A stretch of 52,680 nt of DNA from CAKSQF01 sp964582375. Lineage in GTDB: Bacteria; Bacillota; Clostridia; Oscillospirales; CAG-272. The notes under the pieces were generated by a model. That model did no database searches. It was not told where the DNA came from and was given only the letters and a program-made list of their open reading frames with translations. Made by a program: the position numbers and the translations under genes. Where the stretch lies: NCBI GenBank assembly GCA_964582375.1, contig CAZORL010000011.1, positions 1-52,680 on the forward strand. Reading direction: 5' to 3'. Below, piece by piece: positions 51,173 through 52,680 of this stretch (position 1 is the first letter of the stretch; every line of letters begins with the position of its first letter).

Positions 51173-52351
51173 CTACAGGCACAGGAGGTCAGCAATCTTA
51201 TCGGGGGTCGTGCAATCAAGCCCTTTTAAGATGTGCGATATGTATCTGTCATATTCGGTATGATCGATCAGTCGAAACGCAGCCGCCATGCCGTCTATGA
51301 GCAGGTCACGTCTCGGCTCGTCTGCGGCTGAACCGAGTCCGAGAAAGCGAAGGACGGTATAGACACCGCACAGCCCGAGAAATTCGTCATAAAGACGCTC
51401 CGGTCTGTCCTGGAAAGGAAATTTCGAGAAGAATATGTGATTGACGAGCATATGCTCGAAAAAGATCTCCCATCTCGGAAATGCCTTTTCAAATCGTTCT
51501 TTCGCGATATGGTAACGTTCGAGGTCACCCTCGCTGCCGCCGAAATAGGCGATCGCCGCCTCGCCGCATTTTCTTATGCTCTCACTGCGGACATCGAGAA
51601 TATCGACCATCCGGCGCGCGACACGCAGACCGAATCTCAAATTATCACCGTTTGCCCTCTTATCGGAGATGCCCTCTTCCGTTAAGAGGGTGCTTTCGTT
51701 CAGAGCCGCAATAAGTGCCGCCTCATTGCCGCAATCGATCGCACGCTCGACCTCACGGAGAAACAGACCGACACCGATTATGCGCTCGGGAATCGTGTGG
51801 TCGCGATCCTGCATTATTCCGATCAGCCGCATTCTGATCTCACGCTCGTGACCCATCGTTTTGAAAACGACGGTCGGTCTGCCAAGTCGCGGCATCGCCA
51901 AGGTCATCTCACGCTCGACAAATTTTATCGGCTTGTCGCGATCGAAGAAGATCTCGAGTGTCGCCTCACAGCTGTCGGCAAGCGAGCATTCGTAGCCATC
52001 CTCGGACAAGTGGATGCCGCGCGGATATAGTCGGCAGATCTCGGGGAGCGCATCCTCGCCGCATTCGGCATGAAGTGCGCAACGCCCGTCACCCATTCGA
52101 ATCGGGCAGTTGCCGTCATATCTCGGCTCAAAGCGGGCGTATTCGTCTTCATTTGGTCGATCGAGCACTCTCAGACCGATATCAAGCCGATCACGGAGCG
52201 ATTTTTTACAGTTCATGCCGATAAGCCTGAAATAGTTTTGCATCGAGACAGTGATCGGCCATCCCTCACAGCAAGCCGATCTGCATGCACCCATTTTGCA
52301 TGAAAACTCGGAAAAATAATCGGGCGTCAAAAAAGTATGAGTTTCAACCAT
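51173..52351 (-). CDS. fliB: FliB family protein (flagellin lysine-N-methylase-like)
   Basis: A protein of about 392 residues with the Cys-rich FliB signature: FSCKMGACRSACCEGWPITV near the start, NCPIRMGDGRCALHAECGEDALPEICRLYPRG, and CSLADSCEATLE. FliB methylates flagellin lysines in Salmonella, and the cysteine pattern suggests a metal cluster. No flagellar genes are in the window, so another surface protein may be the substrate. The start is uncertain: the promoter's -10 box lies at 52415-52420, ruling out the TTG at 52414. ATG codons at 52402, 52378 and 52351 remain; the last fits the family's N-terminus best. None has a good ribosome binding site. Confidence 0.8.
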   Translation of the reverse strand: MVETHTFLTPDYFSEFSCKMGACRSACCEGWPITVSMQNYFRLIGMNCKKSLRDRLDIGLRVLDRPNEDEYARFEPRYDGNCPIRMGDGRCALHAECGEDALPEICRLYPRGIHLSEDGYECSLADSCEATLEIFFDRDKPIKFVEREMTLAMPRLGRPTVVFKTMGHEREIRMRLIGIMQDRDHTIPERIIGVGLFLREVERAIDCGNEAALIAALNESTLLTEEGISDKRANGDNLRFGLRVARRMVDILDVRSESIRKCGEAAIAYFGGSEGDLERYHIAKERFEKAFPRWEIFFEHMLVNHIFFSKFPFQDRPERLYDEFLGLCGVYTVLRFLGLGSAADEPRRDLLIDGMAAAFRLIDHTEYDRYISHILKGLDCTTPDKIADLLCL

Positions 52352-52414
52352 ATATTCGCTAAAATGTTCGCTTTTGATCATCGGAAAAGTGAACGAACCC
52401 ATTGAATGAGACAA

Positions 52415-52443
52415 ATTATAGCACTATTTTGTCAAAATGTCAA
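52415..52443 (-). promoter_or_regulatory. Promoter of the fliB-like gene
   Basis: TTGACA (52438-52443) and TATAAT (52415-52420), spacing 17. A second TTGACA overlaps the spacer (52430-52435). Confidence 0.85.
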
Positions 52444-52474
52444 CATTATTTTCCAAATTTTCAGCAAATTTTTT

Positions 52475-52520
52475 CAAAAAATCGATCCTTTTACCAAGGC
52501 GGCAAAAGGATCGATCTTTT
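52475..52520 (-). terminator. Terminator of the sortase-substrate gene
   Basis: Arms 52504-52515 and 52481-52492 form a 12-bp perfect stem on the minus strand, followed by TTTTTTG. It lies 16 bases after the stop codon at 52531. Confidence 0.9.
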
Positions 52521-52530
52521 ATTTTATTGA

Positions 52531-52680
52531 TTATCTGACGCTCTTTCTCTTTTTGATGAAAAGAGCAACGCCGCTTGCTGCGATCAGAAGGAGTGCTCCG
52601 AGAAGCAAGACGGTATTGTCACCTGTCTTCGGAACATTCGGCTTGTCGGGATCGACAGGCTTGTCGGGATCGATCGGCTT
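52531..52680 (-). CDS. Sortase-anchored surface protein, C-terminal fragment
   Basis: The last 49 residues of a protein that continues beyond the window. They include two DPDKP repeats, then NVPKTGD (an LPxTG-like sorting motif with Val in place of Leu), a 19-residue hydrophobic helix LLLGALLLIAASGVALFI and the basic tail KKRKSVR. This is a standard cell-wall sorting signal for a sortase. The repeats suggest a proline-rich wall-spanning stalk. Nothing can be said about the upstream domain. Confidence 0.9.
   Translation of the reverse strand, partial: KPIDPDKPVDPDKPNVPKTGDNTVLLLGALLLIAASGVALFIKKRKSVR

Noticed and set aside
1..52680. CRISPR arrays, prophage, transposases, toxin-antitoxin or restriction genes
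   Set aside because: None seen: no regularly spaced direct repeats, no integrase or transposase motifs, and gene content is almost entirely core metabolism and information processing.

Overview
The window looks like chromosomal core DNA from a Gram-positive bacterium of the class Clostridia (Bacillota), probably an uncultured lineage assembled from metagenomic reads. The evidence is the set of Firmicutes-type regulators and surface features: a T-box before thrS, a SAM-I riboswitch before metK, an FMN riboswitch before an ECF riboflavin transporter, a PASTA-domain Ser/Thr kinase with its PP2C phosphatase, SigA-type sigma factors beside dnaG, lipoproteins with lipoboxes, a sortase-anchored surface protein and strong Shine-Dalgarno sites. 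A run of exactly 100 N at 44742-44841 is a scaffold gap. I cannot assign a genus.

Layout. 76-2296 (+) holds rarA and an E2/CAT-fold acyltransferase-like protein, followed by tRNA-Leu(GAG) with its own promoter, a perfect leader hairpin and a terminator. 2997-9812 (-) is an apparent operon rlmN-prpC-prkC-lepA-hemW. 10051-10278 (+) is a small cysteine-rich membrane protein. 10732-15373 (-) carries metK (SAM riboswitch), a newly noted 49-residue membrane peptide gene, recD2 and comF. 15477-16883 (-) is ribU (FMN riboswitch) plus a small multidrug-export family membrane protein. 16950-21549 (-) is the str operon rpsL-rpsG-fusA-tuf. 21742-23484 (-) is a solitary solute-binding lipoprotein.

23839-28259 (-) is a macromolecular-synthesis cluster, dnaG followed by two tandem primary-type sigma factor genes. 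28380-31232 (-) has rplS, rpmE, hflX and a YigZ-family gene. 31416-37142 (+) is lepB-rbgA-rnhB-yraN-ansA-thrC, with lepB carrying an unusual cytosolic N-terminal domain. A DUF1540 gene of 58 codons, on the opposite strand, lies at 37123-37299 and overlaps the end of thrC. 37398-41604 (+) has a metallophosphoesterase, tig, clpP and clpX. 41652-44738 (-) is thrS (T-box) plus an aldose epimerase-like gene. 44909-46141 (-) is icd, divergent from a TetR regulator. 46996-48356 (+) is cysK with a three-cysteine Rrf2 regulator. 48419-52680 (-) is a surface-oriented end: a CotH-kinase lipoprotein, a FliB-like protein and the C-terminus of a sortase substrate.

Together these genes cover translation (str operon, L19, L31, EF4, ThrRS, RlmN, HflX, RbgA), protein folding and turnover (trigger factor, ClpXP), replication and repair (DnaG, RarA, RecD2, RNase HII) and amino-acid metabolism (ThrC, CysK, MetK, asparaginase), with several RNA switches sensing SAM, FMN and uncharged tRNA-Thr. 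No prophage, CRISPR array or insertion sequence was seen. The most unusual items are the tandem sigma factors with a structured RNA element between them, the fused N-terminal domain of signal peptidase I, the GNRA-capped hairpin abutting tRNA-Leu, an E2-like protein lacking its catalytic histidine, an orphan attenuator-like module, and the DUF1540 gene whose ribosome binding site can be sequestered in a hairpin.
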